From Trichopria drosophilae (lineage: Eukaryota; Arthropoda; Insecta; Hymenoptera; Diapriidae), in the NCBI GenBank assembly GCA_030407085.1, contig CM059587.1, positions 70,669,001 to 70,733,000 on the forward strand: a stretch of DNA of 64,000 bases. Reading direction: 5' to 3'. The notes under the pieces are model-generated. The model was given only the letters and a program-made list of their open reading frames with translations. It did no database searches and was not told the origin of the DNA. This document shows positions 54,290-64,000 of the stretch, piece after piece. Each line of letters starts with the position of its first letter. The first letter of the stretch is position 1. The position numbers and the translations under genes are program-made.

Positions 54290-55130
54290 TTTCGCAGATT
54301 GCAGCTCCATCTGTTAACAAAAATAATTATAATAGGTAAAATTTACGTAACTTTTTCTGAAGAAGAGAAATCTGCAATAAAATTTGGGAGTTCCCATTTA
54401 AAATTTTTAAGTTTCCCCCTCCATCACCCCCAGCCTGTGGGGGTGGGGGGTCGTGTTAGGTGTCACTGGATAGCTCTCTTGAAACCATTAAATACGTGTG
54501 TTTTTACTTTTTTGATCCGTTGTGTTTTTCGCGAGATTTTTAAAACTTTTTAGAATAATTTTTTAATTTCGTTGATTACAGCGCCATCTGTCAACAAAAA
54601 CAATTATAATGGTAGGCAAAATTTACGTAACTTTTTCTGAGGAAGCAAAATCTGCAATAAAAATTGGGGGTTCCCATTTAAAATTTTGAAGTTACCCCCT
54701 CTATCACCCCCAGCGGGTGGGGGTGGGGGGTTGTGTTAGGTGTCACTGGATAGCTCTCTTGAAACCATTGAATACGTGTGTTTTTACTTTTTTGATCCGT
54801 TGTGTTTTTCGCGAGATTTTTAAAACTTTTTAGAATAATTTTTTAATTTCGTTGATTACAGCGCCATCTGTCAACAAAAACAATTATAATGGTAGGCAAA
54901 ATTTACGTAACTTTTTCTGAGGAAGCAAAATCTGCAATAAAAATTGGGGGTTCCCATTTAAAATTTTTAAGTTACCCCCTCTATCACCCCCAGCGGGTGG
55001 GGGTGGGGGGTTGTGTTAGGTGTCACTGGATAGCTCTCTTGAAACCATTGAATACGTGTATTTTTACTTTTTCGATTCGATGTCGATTTTCCGAGATATT
55101 TGAGTGTTTCCATACTTTTCGGACACCCTG
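54290..55130 (-). repeat. Right terminal array, DD41D family C
   Basis: Three units starting near 54295, 54577 and 54857; the outer two are near-identical over about 280 bp. Confidence 0.9.
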
Positions 55131-55132
55131 TA

Positions 55133-55787
55133 TATATATATATATATATGAATTAAGAAACGTTACGGTATTGGCGATGTAATAAATAAAATAATGAAAT
55201 ATGACTTTTAGAAATAAGATTTCATAACATAACAATTCATTAAATATTTGTATCAATTTAACAAAATTCACATCCATTCCAATAAAAGACGCACAAAAAG
55301 CGAGCGAGGAAATAACGCTCGTATATATAAAAAGAAAAGAAATAAGCAGGGACTCGGATGTCCTGAGCGAGCGTTAGCGAGTGAAGCTACAAAGTTCGTA
55401 TACATATTAATTTAAGGGGATTCCAGTCAATTCCAGTCGACTCAGCGGTGAAGTCGAATCCCCGGGGAATCCCAGCACGTCAGTTCTGGCCGCAGTCGCT
55501 AGGAGCGTGTCGCCGAACCGCGAACGAAGTAGTGCCCGCGCTCCTTGAAGTGTAGACAGCGAAACGGCACCGACCAGACTTTATTGTTCGCGGAGAATTC
55601 GTATCCAAAATAATCAACTTTTACAAAATAATGCATTATTCAATTTTTTGTAATGTTCAATACTACGTATCAATTGCATTTTTTATTTTTCTTAGTAATG
55701 TTGATTATTTTTTCATTAAATGTATATAAAACAAATTTCTTCTGCCGATGTTCATATACAACGTTACTACATATATATTTTCGTAAT
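55133..55787. other. Intergenic DNA with GC-rich patch
   Basis: (TA)n run, then AT-rich DNA. 55340-55590 is GC-rich with several CpGs and the imperfect palindrome ggggattccag...gaatccccggggaatccc. No gene found. Confidence 0.45.
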
Positions 55788-55880
55788 GCTTGGTAGTCTA
55801 ATAGTTAAAGTGCTGGAATGTTGCGCTGTTTCTTGGTATTCACGCCCAGTACGGGACGATTTTTTTTTCTTAATTATTTG
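55788..55880 (+). repeat. tRNA-derived SINE-like repeat, copy 1
   Basis: A-box-like tggtagtctaatagttaa and B-box-like ggtattcacgcc about 45 bases apart, then a T/A-rich tail starting cagtacgggacgattttttt. The stems do not close as a tRNA. Similar in layout and tail to 58590-58677. Confidence 0.6.
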
Positions 55881-55927
55881 CATAATAAAGATTGTGCATA
55901 TAACAATTCTCTATCAGACAATTTAAT

Positions 55928-56595
55928 ATATCGACGGCTCCTATTGATATAATGCACATTGAAAAGTCAGTTTGATATAAGGCACATTCAAAAGTGGGTT
56001 TGATATAATGCACATTCAGATCTCCGTTTGATAAAATGCACATTCAACTTACTGTTGTGCATAGAAAACGACACTGAAAGAATGAAACGAATAATGAATG
56101 AAGATACGTTATTCAATGTCAATAATTGCTTCTATTAGACAATGTTTATGTTGTTATGGGTTATGGACAAATGTTGTTGATATTTCTATTTACTACATGC
56201 ATCTCATTTGTAATGTTATAATTTACGTGAAATACTTAGAATAATTTTTCGTTCAAATTTTATTTTCTGACATTAACAAATAATATAAAGCAGCAATATT
56301 ATTGCTACCAACATTTTCATTTAATCAATATTATTATATTCAAATTAGAACACTTATTGTTTTCAATAATTGATTAAGCGGTAACGTGAAATTGAAGGTA
56401 ATAAAGGCCTTATTCTATACATCGTTGAATGTTCATTTTATCAAACGGAGATCTGAATGTGCGTTATATCAAACCCACTTTTGAATGTGATATCAAACCC
56501 ACTTTTGAATGTGCCTTATATCAAACTGACTTTTCAATGTGCATTATATCGTATTCGCCGTGAATGTGCATTATATCAATAGGAGCCGTCGATAT
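55928..56595. mobile_element. TIR element with repeated GATATAATGCACATTC motif
   Basis: ATATCGACGGCTCCTATTGA at 55928 and its complement at 56595. Each terminal repeat consists of four to five short direct repeats of the type tttgatataatgcacattca, each about 25-35 bp. The centre is AT-rich with no gene. Solo end at 27189. Confidence 0.8.
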
Positions 56596-56841
56596 GTTTA
56601 GGTTTTCTTCAGTTAGTTTGACAAATGTTACATTAATGCAAATGAATTTATTTCTCCAAAAATTTATTCGATTGAATATTATTATTTATGGCTTTGAATT
56701 ATTTTTTTAAAACTACATCAGTTCTAACCTTAACTGAAAGAATCATTATTTATAACAAATTATTTTAATAATTTAATTTTCAAAAATATTTTTAACTTAT
56801 TGATATGTCCGAAATTCTCAATTTCATAATTATTATATTAA

Positions 56842-57559
56842 GGGGTTACACCACTGTAATGGCCAAAAAAATAACTCTTTTTTTGAGAATTTTTTTTTAA
56901 TGGAAGGAAATGAAATTAAGTATTCATATTTACAGAAAATCATTATCATATATAGAAATGCGTCTACAATTTTTTTGAATAGAAAATATCGCAAAATGGC
57001 GGAATGGCGACCATATTGCCGATGCACTGTTTAAAAAAAGGGTCCGCGGCAAGCAGTGTAGCCGGTGGAAATTCGCACCTAGAACAAATAAAAAAAAATT
57101 CCTTATGATCTTCAATGGTATATCTAGTAAAATATTGATATTTGATTAATTGCGGACTATTTCAATAAAAGTGTTCATTTTTTACCTAAAAAAAAGTGAC
57201 GTATTTTGGCAATATAAAATCGGCAAAGCAACGTATCAAAAATTCCATATGTATTTTACTTCGAAATGTAGTTTTGAATGTACTGTATAAAAATTCGAGT
57301 GAAAATATTAAAAATTGTTCGAGTTATACTGGTTGCCGCGATAAAACAGTGTTTCGAGAAAAACGCGTTTAAAGTTTGGAGTTGTATTATAAATACCGTT
57401 TCGGAGTCGCCCGCCTCGCTCGGTACATTGCTCGGAATTTCGATGCAAAAAATTTCACGTATAAAACTTTTTTCTTCGTATTGTAGAGGATTCAAAGGAT
57501 TTTTTAAGCTAAAAAAAAATTTTTTGATTTTTTTCAAAATTTTACAGTGGTGTAACCCC
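56842..57559. mobile_element. TTAA-flanked MITE (Kolobok/piggyBac-type target)
   Basis: GGGGTTACACCACTGTAA at both ends, inverted, with TTAA on each side (56838-56841, 57560-57563). 718 bp, no gene. TTAA duplication fits Kolobok or piggyBac; the GGGG start resembles 59550. Confidence 0.75.
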
Positions 57560-57563
57560 TTAA

Positions 57564-58012
57564 AGAAACTTTACTTCTTTTAAGGATACATGCAAAAGCA
57601 ATGTATTAAATTTATTTATGCAATCCAATATCAATAGTTAATGTATTTTAATAATTGAAAAACTATAAAATGAGATTAAGTCATATACATCGAACCAAAG
57701 AATTCTAAATTCAGATTTCAGAAGTTAATTAATAATTCTTTTTATTCAATTTTTATGATTTAAGTTCAATTTATAAATTTTCCATATCAAAAAAATCAAA
57801 ATTTTATTATTCGTGATTTTAATACGGAAATTTTCGCTGATCAATAACAATGGGTAATGTATTCAATTCAACGAAACTGTTTTTATAATAATAATTCTTT
57901 TAATTAGGATTGCAACTTAAATATATTTGTATAAAATTGTTTGAGAGCCGTAATTAATAATATTGAATGAAATAAATGTTGTGGGAATCAAAACAGAGTA
58001 TTTTAGTATTTG
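57564..58012. other. AT-rich non-coding DNA
   Basis: Nothing recognisable. Confidence 0.5.
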
Positions 58013-58475
58013 ATAAATAGAATTAATTTTGATTTTTCTTTTCTGACATTTTCTTAAGTGAAAGTAATCATAATTTTTTTTTTTTTTTTTTTTTTTTTTT
58101 GTTGTTTTTTATCCGTGATTTCCAGTTGTAGTAGTTTAATCTTGTATTTTTGAATAAGTTCTTGATGTTTGTGTGTGTGCAATGGTGTATAAAATTCCGT
58201 TTTATGTGTGAATTTATTAGAAAAAATATGCTTAGGTAGGAAATTGTTCTTTTTACATCTGAGTAAGAAAATTCTTCTCATTATAGATGCCGCTAATTTG
58301 TTGTTAATATTTTTCCACTCCTTTAGTAACAATAGAGTCTCCTTTCCATAATTAGATTGTATCCAATTAAAGAAATTCATCTTCGTCTATTATTTATGTA
58401 ATAATATATCCAATAAATAGAATTAATTTTGATTTTTCTTTTCTGACATTTTCTTAAGTGAAAGTAATCATAATT
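58013..58475 (-). mobile_element. Retroposed fragment with 63-bp flanking repeats and poly(A)
   Basis: 58013-58075 and 58413-58475 are identical 63-bp direct repeats. Between them, read on the minus strand, is a 337-bp segment ending in a run of about 27 A. This is the layout of a poly(A)-tailed retroposed sequence with an unusually long target duplication. Confidence 0.65.
58100..58380 (-). pseudogene. Partial retroelement-like coding fragment
   Basis: Open frame from MNFFNWIQSNYGKETLLLL to LLQLEITDKKQQ, then straight into the poly(A) run as lysines. Basic, with an HTHKHQELIQKYKIKLLQLE helix-like segment. It recalls the N-terminal part of Penelope-like or other insect retroelement proteins, but I cannot name it with confidence. 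No stop before the tail, so it is a truncated cDNA or the product of priming at an internal A-run. Confidence 0.4.
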
Positions 58476-58589
58476 CATTTTAGTATTTGCTTTAACATTA
58501 TATATGCCAATATAAACTTAAAAAAGTAATAATAAATTGCCCAATAAAAAATTTGATATGCATGATAGCTAATATGAAAATAAAAAAGA

Positions 58590-58677
58590 AAATAAATTGC
58601 CCCATATTGGGCGCGAACACCAAAAACATTCTCAACTTCCCAACGCTTAGACCACTCGGCTACCAAACAGTACGGAA
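58590..58677 (-). repeat. tRNA-derived SINE-like repeat, copy 2
   Basis: On the minus strand: tttggtagccgagtggtcta (A box) and ggtgttcgcgccc (B box), then caatatggggcaatttattt. Closer to a real tRNA-Leu/Ser A box than copy 1, but the acceptor stem does not pair. Confidence 0.65.
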
Positions 58678-58679
58678 GA

Positions 58680-59545
58680 TTTAACAAAAATCCTCCTAAT
58701 AAAGTTTTGCTCGACGGTATACTATATGGGCAAATCTCTAGAACTTTTAAACTGTGGAGTCCTGTGACACTACTTGAACGTCATTGCTTTCACACAAATG
58801 CTATATTTTTTTTATACATCAAGATATCATAAATAAAAAGCTTGATGAATTTCGAAGTCGCCCCACGTTACAGAGACGCTCTATAATTATTTATAGATTA
58901 AAAAATAATGAAATTTCATGCGTCCCTTGCATGTTTTTTTTTTACTCTTATGAGTATTGTATTTGCGCCGCGTGAGTTAACCTTGTGTTTTTAGCGCGAA
59001 ATGGAGGCAAACATCTCATAAAGCAATATATTCATATGAATTATATGTGCCACACATTTAATTGTATAGAGTGAGCCTACAGTACCCGTCCCTTGAATTT
59101 CGTAAATTCTAAACTTATTTAAACTTGTTTATTCATTATCCGCGCCGTCTTAGAAATCGAATATTTATTGTTTTTGGTTAGTAAAGGACCCAATAATAAA
59201 GTGTTTGACACTTTACTCATTTGTGTGCGCCTTAAACTGTTGATGTTATACAAGTGTAAACATACATTCCAAAAATGTGCCAATTTCAGAAAATTGACTA
59301 TTTTTCGTGGCACATTCAAAATATCGCCAATATCAAGTTGTTGTTCGGTGTGCTGGTAAGTAAATACCTTATATAAGTATGTGAAGTGCGCGGCATTCTT
59401 ATATTTTACATATTTTCAAAGTTATAGAAAGAACTATTTATAAAGTCGTAATTTAACGATGAATTAAACACTGTAAGCTTAGTAACATTGTGGTCAGAAA
59501 CTAAAAGTATGTTTATTCAGATAAAATTTGGTGTTCTTTATGTGT
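58680..59545. other. Intergenic, no gene seen
   Basis: AT-rich with short frames only. Confidence 0.5.
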
Positions 59546-59549
59546 TTAA

Positions 59550-60824
59550 GGGGGGGGGGGTATGCTAATTAAATTTTTTTTGGCCATTTTTTGTTTATTT
59601 TTTTTAATGGATGCGCAACATCTCAAGAATATTCAGTGAAAATTTCAAGTCGATCGGATGTAAGGAAAAGAAGTTATGAACGTTTGAACGACCATTGCTC
59701 CGAGCCTGTGTGCTGTGAGCCTGCTGTGTTTGTGTTTGAACTGTTACCGAGTGCATTTATTATTATTAAAAATGCCTCGAAAAGTGACTAGAGATGATCG
59801 TAAATACGGTAAAATGTATTTGAACCGAAAAAAAAAAATATTACCACCACAAAAGCGTAAAAACGATGAAGTAACAGCTGGCAGCTCGTCGTCGAAAAAA
59901 ATTAAAAATAGTCCCGCAATTGATATAGAAGATCTCCAAAAACATTATAGGATAATAGATTTTGTGTTGGTTTTTTCATCAATCTCTAGTGTAGTGAAAT
60001 GTAAAAAGTGTGATGGAGAAATCAATTTCACTTCATGCAAAAAAGAAGGACTCGGCTTTAATATCAAATTATCATGCAAAAGCTGTGAAGCGTCTAATTA
60101 TATTCCATCTTCCACAAGAATAGATTCCGGAAAATATGATGTTAATTTAAGATTCGCTCTGGACCTTCTTGATGAAAGCGCCTTTACTGTATGGACCTGG
60201 TATCGACGATTCTGTGTGAGTATAAAAGAATTATCCACTTTTATTTCGAAATTTTTAGTGTCAAAAGTTTAAAGCGTTTTTCTCAAACTTGCCATTTTCG
60301 AAGTCGGTGATCACGATTACTCAAAATCTACTCGATCAATCGTTCTGAAATTTGGCACACTGCTTCTTAACAATATTTACCAGGTAACGCTGGGAGCTTT
60401 TTTTGATTTTTTAAAAATTGTTAATTCCACAGTAAGAAATAACTCGATTTTTTGCACTAAAAATCAGAATTTTGGCTTCAAAGTGCTATTAAAAATTCAA
60501 AAATTCAAAAAAAAAAATCCTCCCAGCGTTACCTCGAAAATCATCTCCTTTAACGAATGCATTTTCATTTTTTTTGTTTCAGATGAATTTTCGAAGAGTT
60601 ATGTTGATCACCGCCAAACAACTTTTTTTATGAGAGCCTCCGGAAATTCGTTGTCACTCGCGTATATTTCTATATCTTTCTATGAAAATTTCGCGAATTA
60701 ATCTTTAAATGTTGTACTATTACATGGAAATCGAATAAATAAAATAACATTACACGTTTCGCCAAAAAAAATTCCTAAAAACATGCCTTTTTTTCTTGGA
60801 AATTAGCATACCCCCCCCCCCTCC
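59550..60824 (+). mobile_element. Kolobok-like element with TTAA target duplication
   Basis: A run of G then GTATGCTAATT at 59550, complement (AATTAGCATAC then C-run and TCC) ending 60824; TTAA at 59546-59549 and 60825-60828. 1,275 bp with a truncated gene. TTAA duplication plus the Cys-rich N-terminal domain suggests Kolobok (inference). Confidence 0.7.
59772..60272 (+). CDS. N-terminal part of a Kolobok/Mutator-like transposase
   Basis: 166 aa from MPRKVTRDDRKYGK (ATG at 59772, AAAATGCC context). A basic lysine-rich start is followed by two zinc-binding pairs, VKCKKC (77-80) and LSCKSC (102-105), the intervening GLGFNIKL, then VNLRFALDLLDESAF and WTWYRRFC. This arrangement is found in the N-terminal half of proteins annotated as Mutator-like/Kolobok transposases. 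A strong donor (TGT|GTGAGT) at 60216 suggests that coding continues in a downstream exon, but no catalytic part exists before the right terminus. So the element is internally deleted and non-autonomous. Confidence 0.55.
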   Translation: MPRKVTRDDRKYGKMYLNRKKKILPPQKRKNDEVTAGSSSSKKIKNSPAIDIEDLQKHYRIIDFVLVFSSISSVVKCKKCDGEINFTSCKKEGLGFNIKLSCKSCEASNYIPSSTRIDSGKYDVNLRFALDLLDESAFTVWTWYRRFCVSIKELSTFISKFLVSKV

Positions 60825-60828
60825 TTAA

Positions 60829-61143
60829 AGAAAAACAATTCTTTATTATACTTGTTTAAGCACTGTGTTTCAAATTAGAGCTATTGTAAAACAAAATATG
60901 CATTTCGAGTCTATGTATAAGTGATAACCCGGGAAAAAATGAATCATATATGGATCATATATAAACCATATATGGACATATATGAACCATATATCATCAT
61001 ATATGATTCATATATAATCCATATATAATTATATATAATCCATATATAATTATATATGCTCATATATGAATTTTGACCTGATATAACTGCATATACTCGT
61101 GTATGAGCATATGTGCATATGTATATAAAACTTTTTTTTAATT
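60829..61143. repeat. ATATATG palindromic simple sequence
   Basis: 60945-61075 consists of catatatatgg/catatataatcc-type short repeats, almost all self-complementary, with no gene. Confidence 0.6.
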
Positions 61144-61419
61144 TTGAGTCATTGTCAGAAATTAAAATTACATTATGCAACTTGGAATTTCACCATTGCC
61201 GGACATGGGAAGAGTTGCGCTGATGGGACGGACGGTACTGTGAAATCCATGTGTGATAGAGCAGTTGGACATGGCAAAGATATCGTTTCCGCTCAAGATA
61301 TGATCGATACGGTAACATCAGCACCTAATGCTAAAATCCACATGTTCATAGTACTTCAAAGTGACATTGAAAGGATTGATAATATCATAACTAAGGATCT
61401 GCAGGCAGCACCCAATTAA
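61144..61419 (+). pseudogene. Transposon-associated GHGK-motif protein fragment
   Basis: Short frame with WNFTIAGHGKSCADGTDGTV, then KSMCDRAVGHGKDIVSAQDM. The SGHGKG-x2-DG-x-GG-x-KR motif is common in insect TE-encoded proteins, as I recall, but the family name is not certain. The C-terminal part is cut by a stop at 61417. A 91-codon remnant with no visible ends. Confidence 0.45.
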
Positions 61420-61554
61420 AAAAAAATTCAGCAAATTATTTGGAAACATACTGAGAGTGATCAATTATTTTTAAATTATTTATCGTGTGATACATGTGTG
61501 CAAAAATCTTCATGTGTTCATTATCCATTGAACCCCAGTTATTATCAGCCATGT

Positions 61555-61640
61555 GCAAAGAAATCTGAACTCAGATTCATAATCGGCGACCTCGGAAACC
61601 CTATTATACACAATCTTAGGGCGATCCAATTAAGCATTTA
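61555..61640 (-). repeat. Diverged Transib terminal unit
   Basis: gaaatctgaactcagattca, then taatcggcgacctcggaaac, aligns with one inner unit of the 42840-44024 array. Isolated fragment. Confidence 0.5.
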
Positions 61641-62084
61641 CCTGTAATCCAATTTTTTTTTTATAAAAATGATAATTTTTATTGGTTTATTTAGTTATAA
61701 AACAAAATATTAAATAAATATTGCTTAAAATGCAATGTTATATACATCTTCAACTCTCACATAAGTGAAATTTTTAAAAAATTGGACGGAAATGCGTTAT
61801 TTAATTATTAACCTTTCAAAAAATCAAAATTTCAAGCTCATCCCGGTGGTGTCAATATTTTGGACTTTGTACCGCAAAGTTTTAATGCCGTTGAGTAAAA
61901 AGGATGCACGAGCGTACATTTTTACTTCTTATGTAGATATGAATACATATACCCAACGCCAATGTTGTGCTTGAAGTTTAAAAAAAAAATTTATTGAAAG
62001 GCTGAAATTTAAAAGTTCCAGAGATTTGCCCATATATCAAAAACTATTTCATTAATCAAATTAATCCCAGGAGTTGTATGTATA
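61641..62084. other. AT-rich intergenic DNA
   Basis: No feature supported. Confidence 0.5.
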
Positions 62085-62752
62085 CAGGGTCATCGAAAAG
62101 TATAGACCCCCCTAATATCTTCAGTTAGAATGCACTTAGGAGAAAATGTCCAATAGCAAAGTTGTATGGTTTCAAGCGGGGAGTAAGATGATGACCTTGA
62201 CTTTGACCTTGACCATGTCCTTCAAGGTCATTTCAAGATCAATCTTATTTTTTTAAATAGAACCCCCTACATTTTATTGCATATTCTTATAGCTTATCTC
62301 GAGAGCTTTCCAAAACACTATAATAAAATATTTTTTTATCAAGTACTTTTTGAGTTATAAAGGTTTGAAGTTAACAATTTGTTAAGTGGTGTGCATAACC
62401 TTAATGATATCATTCATGAAATGAGAAGATATTTTCTTTAAACCAATTAATTGGTCTCATTATTCCGCGCACAAAAGTATTAAGGTTATGATTACTGAAA
62501 ACTAAATAATATTTTACAAGATATTCTACATTTTGTGTCAAAAAATTGTTAACTTCAAAACTTTATAACTCAGGTTCTATTTAAAAAATAAGATTGACCT
62601 TGAAATGACCTTGAAGGACATGGTCAAGGTCAAAGTCAAGGTCATCATCTTACTCCCCGCTTGAAACCATACATCTTTGCTATTGGACATTTTCTCCTAA
62701 GTGCATTCTAACTGAAGATATTAGGGGGGTCCGATACTTTTCGATGACCCTG
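62085..62752. mobile_element. Hairpin MITE, mariner-type ends
   Basis: CAGGGTCATCGAAAAGTATA at 62085 and near-complement at 62752, TA outside. The arms pair for about 220 bp (cacttaggagaaaatgtcca, ccttgactttgaccttgacc); the loop is AT-rich. No gene. Ends differ from the three DD41D families, so a further mariner family. Confidence 0.88.
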
Positions 62753-62754
62753 TA

Positions 62755-63736
62755 TATTAATGTAAACGTTTTTTTTTCATTGAATATGAAAAATGTATAA
62801 ATTGAACTAAAATCATAAAATTAGAATAAAAATAATTATAAATGAATGTCTGAAAATCTGTGGTCCAACTCTCACTGGTTTATATTGTTTTCAGTTAGTT
62901 ATTTATACTTTAAAAATACAATTGCATCATTAATTATTTTGTAAGTTATTGTTAATAGTTAAAACAATACCTTCAAAACTGCTACACAAAAATGTTTAAA
63001 ACGTTTATTTCATGAAATGTGAGATTATAACGGAAAAACGCGTGCTTTACTATGTTTTGCATTTGCTTTTACGCTACATTTTTCTAAACTGCTATTTAAA
63101 TTATATTTATATAATTATATAATTGTTATAAATATAATGCGTGCCTCCGGATGTAAGCTAGATCCTGAATTTTCTTCTCTCTGATAATTTTGGAATAAAT
63201 CTAGGCACGACATTCAAAATGAAAAATTCATTATTAAAAATTGAAGCAATATTAATTTATTAATTACAAACGATTCGGAACAACAAAAATCGCTGTTCAT
63301 TTTCAATTTTTAACATAAAATTGCAACTTTAACAGTTTTATGAAGATACTTACAGAGCAGTAACTCTAATATTGTTTAATAAAATTTTATGGTAATTTAC
63401 GATATTAAAGTCTGCATATGCAGATATTTCGATTGTTATCACCAATTATAATGTAATACATCACATTTGTTTGTATTGATATAAAAGAATAACAGAAATA
63501 GAGATTTTGCTTCCATAATTGCCCGTATTTACTAATATGTGTACCTGTTACACAAAAATTTATAATAATTGTATGTAATCATGATAAAGCCATAAGTTCT
63601 GTCTGGAGTTATAGAAATTAGAGTTGCTGTGGTGTATCTCCACTAAAATATTTGACTCAATTGCATAATTCGTGAGGCTTTTACGAAAAAAGTCATAACG
63701 TATGGTTGGATCTGTATCTTCTGGAACATCGGTAAA
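62755..63736. other. AT-rich intergenic DNA
   Basis: No feature supported. Confidence 0.5.
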
Positions 63737-64000
63737 GTGCGATTATTTGATAGCAGCCACAAAATCGTCAAACCCATCTTTCGACCTCGATACCTTCAAT
63801 CTAGGTATACTTGGATAAGGGTTGTCACGACCTGGGCTCATGTCGATTTCGGCTGAAGACCGCGCCAGTAGGCGCTCATAGTCAGCCCAGTCGGTACCGA
63901 CCGTTTACCACGAGTACCTCTCGAAGGGCTCCGTCACCGAGCCTTCCTCCTCCAGGAGTATGGTCATCGCGTTGTGGTCGGATAGACTCACGTCCTCGTG
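63737..64000 (-). pseudogene. Non-LTR retrotransposon endonuclease fragment (runs off window)
   Basis: Minus-strand translation from the window end reads DVSLSDHNAMTILLEEEG, then PFERYSW, a TAA stop, then TVGTDWADYERLLARSSAEI and ends at TAA near 63737. The SDHN motif followed by a W-x-x-Y segment is the C-terminal end of the APE-type endonuclease of R1/Jockey-like LINEs. The internal stop marks a dead copy. The GC content jumps here relative to the AT-rich flank, as expected for a LINE. The rest lies beyond the window. Confidence 0.65.

Larger units (their letters stand above)
51537..55130 (-). mobile_element. DD41D mariner element, family C, complete
   Basis: CAGGGTGTCCGAAAAGTATG at 51537 and exact complement at 55130; TA on each side. 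Terminal repeats are tandem arrays of about 280-bp units: two units on the left (51537-52095) and three on the right (54290-55130), each with gatggcgctgtaatc, tctgcaataaaa and a cccccacccccac...gtgggggt hairpin. One intact minus-strand transposase gene. 3,594 bp. Confidence 0.92.

Noticed and set aside
58598..58675. Functional tRNA gene on the minus strand
   Set aside because: A-box and B-box resemble tRNA-Leu/Ser, but acceptor and anticodon stems do not pair and the tail is shared with another copy; SINE-like repeat.

Overview
This window is an arthropod, most likely insect, genomic segment. It is AT-rich, has GT-AG introns, interstitial (TTAGG)n-type telomeric repeat, and arthropod-type TE families. 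I found no host protein-coding gene, no rRNA and no functional tRNA. Almost all recognisable sequence is transposable element, much of it nested, so the window reads as a heterochromatin-like TE accumulation. Species and chromosome cannot be told from the sequence.

Layout. 1-4.1 kb: AT-rich DNA plus an internally deleted CACTA/TNP2-like transposase gene with a separate SAM-like first exon. 4.8-7.9 kb: complete DD41D (rosa-type) Tc1/mariner element whose transposase carries a 150-bp in-frame insertion. 8.1-14.7 kb: inverted repeats, MITEs and an interstitial telomeric tract. 14.7-16.4 kb: P-element/THAP9-like relic. 18.36-18.82 kb: a promoter-like repeat, called R1 here. 19.07-25.18 kb: complete CACTA-like element (CACGG... 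ends, TA duplication) with transposase and accessory exon. 25.2-32.1 kb: MITEs, a minisatellite and old hairpins.

32.1-50.7 kb is the most informative part. A second copy of R1 is cut into four pieces by three insertions, and the intact R1 at 18.4 kb gives the empty site for each. The insertions are an ISL2EU-like element (32255-44165; SWIM-YqaJ nuclease gene plus THAP-DDE transposase gene), a 151-bp MITE (44274-44424), and a 6-kb palindromic DD41D element (44449-50483; two head-to-head transposase copies, one with an apparently intact two-exon gene). Inside the ISL2EU-like element sits a Transib (36454-44024) with a perfect 5-bp target duplication, RAG-signal-like CACAG ends and an intact 662-aa RAG1-related transposase.

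50.7-55.1 kb: a hairpin MITE, a fragment of the 4.8-kb DD41D family, and a third complete DD41D element with tandem-array terminal repeats. 55-64 kb: two copies of a tRNA-derived SINE-like repeat, TTAA-flanked (Kolobok-like) elements, a retroposed fragment with 63-bp flanking repeats, more MITEs, and at the right edge part of a non-LTR retrotransposon endonuclease on the minus strand.

Four transposase genes look open and full-length: Transib, ISL2EU-like, and two DD41D (47.2 and 52.4 kb). The CACTA-like transposase is also open. The others are broken. The recurring theme is palindromic or foldback architecture and terminal repeats built from tandem arrays.
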